Source of the DNA: Poseidonibacter parvus
GTDB taxonomy: Bacteria > Campylobacterota > Campylobacteria > Campylobacterales > Arcobacteraceae
Length of the DNA stretch: 64,000 nucleotides
Reading direction: 5' to 3'
Assembly (NCBI RefSeq): GCF_001956695.1
Contig: NZ_CP019070.1
Coordinates: forward strand, 434,001-498,000
Shown here: positions 62,261 to 64,000 of the stretch, piece after piece
Layout: every line of letters starts with the position of its first letter
Numbering within the stretch: position 1 is the first letter of the stretch
Made by a program: the position numbers and the translations under genes
The notes under the pieces: generated by a model
Database searches by the model: none
What the model was told of the DNA's origin: nothing
The model's input: the letters and a program-made list of their open reading frames with translations, nothing else

Positions 62261-64000
62261 TTAAAAGCTTTCCCATTCGTCTGTATCAACTTTTTCAGTG
62301 ATTTCTTTTTTAATTGGACTTGTTTTCTTAGTAACTTTTTCTTTTGTAACTTCTCTTATTACTTCTTTTTGTACAAAATCTTGTTTTTCTTCTATTTTAC
62401 GTTTAGTATCTTTCCCTTCAAAACTGTTTTTATCAACATTTTGAACAACTCTTGATGCTATTGTATTTGTCTCAATTGCAATCTCTTTTGTTTTGTCTGC
62501 AATAGCAGCATTTTGTTGTGTAAAGCTATCTAGTTGATTAATTGCATCAGATATTTGTGTCATACCAATACTTTGCTCTTTCGCAGCATTTGTTACATCA
62601 TCTATTAATGCATTTGTATTAGAAATTTTTGCTTCTAAGTGAGTAAAGCCATCAATCATTTTAGTACTTATTTGTTTACCATTATTGGCTTTAGCTGTTG
62701 CATTTTCTACTAAATTCTTAATTTCTTTTGCTGCTTCAGCTGATCTTGTAGCAAGATTTCTTACTTCTTGTGCAACAACTGCAAAACCTTTTCCAGCTTC
62801 ACCTGCTGTTGCTGCTTCTACTGCGGCATTTAAAGAAAGAATATTAGTTTGGAATGCAATTTGATCAATTACTGAAATTGATTCATTAATATTTATAACA
62901 GTATCATTAATTTCATCCATAGCCTTTGCTGTATCATCAGCTAGTTTTTGACCTTCATTTGCAGATGATTTTGTGTCATTAGAAATTGTTGACATCTCTT
63001 GTGCTTTTTGATTAGTTTGTTGGATATTACTTGTAATTTCATCAATTGAAGCAGCTGTTTCTTCTAATGATGCTGCTTGACTTGTTGCATTGTTAGAAAG
63101 TGTACTTACATTTTCAGTAAGTTGGATTGAACTATTTTGTAAAGTGATACCATCTTCTTGATTTGTTTGTAGTATTTCTGTAATCATATCATGCATTTCA
63201 ATAATTTTATTTCCAACTTCACCTGAAGTTTTAGAATCAAGTTTAGCAAGAAAATCTCGTTGTGAATACTTACTTAATACATCACTTAATTTATTTAAAT
63301 CTTCACCTAAAAGTTTTTCTAGATTTTCAAGCATTTCATTTAGAAGATTTTTTAATGAATTAACGCTTTCATTTGAAGTTGAACCTTCAATTCTTCTTGT
63401 CATAATCCCAGCTTTTACTTCAGTAACAACACTTAGTGTTGAATTAATAATTACTTCATTTTCTTTTTGTTCTTGAGTGATTTTATTTAAAGTTTCATCA
63501 GATTGAATTTTTAATCTTTCAGCAAGAATAAATTGTGCAATTGAAGAGTAAATAATAAATGTTAGTAAAATTGCTTCAAGTGCAAACATTACAATATGAA
63601 GTAGTGTAATTTCCCATGAACAACCATAAGAAAAATACATTATAACTTCACCATTCATTTGAACATTGCTTAACTGTAAATATGTAAATAATACGTGATT
63701 TATAACAGCTGCTAAAGTTGCAGATAATAATGCTGTTAAGTCTTTGTATCTAGCAAGTGTAGCAGCAAGAATAAAGTAAGCAAAGTGCATTTCAATCATT
63801 CCAGAATTTTGAATAATCATAATTGAAGGATAACTCATAAGAACAATACCAAAAATTATTCTTGATATCATTGTTCCTTTAAAAAACTTATAAGCAATAA
63901 AACTAAGTGCAAATAGTATTCCCCCAGTAATTAAGCCAAATAAATACATACTATTTGGTATAGAAGAAATACCAACTGTAATTAATAATAACACTGATGA
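62261..64000 (-). CDS. Methyl-accepting chemotaxis protein with multi-span membrane sensor (cut by window end)
   Basis: At least 577 residues are visible; the frame stays open to the window edge, so the true start is probably outside. The N-terminal part has about five membrane spans (to about residue 165) and no periplasmic ligand domain, so it may sense within the membrane or through energy state. The C-terminal signalling domain has the conserved hairpin tip [20 protein letters not shown], then [20 protein letters not shown] lysine/glutamate-rich tail ends in DTDEWESF, possibly a tether for CheR/CheB. No tumble-type HAMP domain was clear. Confidence 0.88.
   Translation of the reverse strand, partial: SSVLLLITVGISSIPNSMYLFGLITGGILFALSFIAYKFFKGTMISRIIFGIVLMSYPSIMIIQNSGMIEMHFAYFILAATLARYKDLTALLSATLAAVINHVLFTYLQLSNVQMNGEVIMYFSYGCSWEITLLHIVMFALEAILLTFIIYSSIAQFILAERLKIQSDETLNKITQEQKENEVIINSTLSVVTEVKAGIMTRRIEGSTSNESVNSLKNLLNEMLENLEKLLGEDLNKLSDVLSKYSQRDFLAKLDSKTSGEVGNKIIEMHDMITEILQTNQEDGITLQNSSIQLTENVSTLSNNATSQAASLEETAASIDEITSNIQQTNQKAQEMSTISNDTKSSANEGQKLADDTAKAMDEINDTVININESISVIDQIAFQTNILSLNAAVEAATAGEAGKGFAVVAQEVRNLATRSAEAAKEIKNLVENATAKANNGKQISTKMIDGFTHLEAKISNTNALIDDVTNAAKEQSIGMTQISDAINQLDSFTQQNAAIADKTKEIAIETNTIASRVVQNVDKNSFEGKDTKRKIEEKQDFVQKEVIREVTKEKVTKKTSPIKKEITEKVDTDEWESF

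Noticed and set aside
1-64000. tRNA or rRNA genes, insertion sequences, prophage or integrase
   Set aside because: I looked for these and saw no supporting sequence or protein.

Overview
The window looks like a chromosome segment from a member of the Campylobacterota close to Arcobacter (Arcobacteraceae). Supporting signs are the very AT-rich DNA, the periplasmic nitrate reductase cluster in the order napA-G-H-B-F-L-D, a Helicobacter-like PutA of about 1190 residues without a DNA-binding domain, a short-form HisG and a stand-alone CetB-like PAS protein. The assignment is inference from gene content. No rRNA or tRNA gene was recognised.

Region 1 (1-17.9 kb) is an amino-acid catabolic island. 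It opens with the end of a proline racemase/hydroxyproline epimerase gene and a GntR regulator. A two-gene cassette follows (ribbon-helix-helix protein plus an unknown 219-residue protein), then a complete LivKHMGF-type ABC transporter, putA and an FMN-type glutamate synthase-like gene. After a broken gene remnant comes a second paralogous copy of the cassette, then ctlX (citrulline hydrolase), ornithine cyclodeaminase, arginase and a YjiH permease. Together these would turn arginine and citrulline into ornithine, ornithine into proline and proline into glutamate. Two related structured RNA leaders lie before putA and before ctlX. Both look like translational switches, and they are the strongest candidate here for an undescribed regulatory system.

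Region 2 (17.9-22.2 kb) is housekeeping: YjjP/YjjB transporter halves, a small unknown gene, coaX, hisG, a methyltransferase and an FmdE-domain protein.

Region 3 (22.3-43.0 kb) is a Lap-type biofilm adhesin locus. It holds a 3783-residue type I secreted adhesin with 17 apparently perfect 447-bp tandem repeats, an OmpA-like protein, a TolC-like outer membrane channel with extra domains, LapG-like and LapD-like proteins, the LapB/LapC transporter pair and a LuxR-type regulator. The LapG homologue has lost its catalytic Cys and His, and the adhesin shows no di-alanine cleavage motif. This points to a Lap system that no longer releases its adhesin by the classical route.

Region 4 (43.0-52.7 kb) holds trpS, an orphan TAXI-type binding protein, serS, a histidine kinase with two solute-binding domains, and a possible respiratory module (Tat-exported flavoprotein, membrane cytochrome, ferredoxin). 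Upstream of that module is a 492-bp gap with two related hairpins, each behind its own -10 box, which look like tandem small RNAs.

Region 5 (52.7-64.0 kb) holds a small secreted protein, a PAS sensor attached to the nap operon, the nap operon with an FNR-type site at the class II position, a TrpD2-like gene, a LysE exporter and a chemotaxis receptor cut by the window end.
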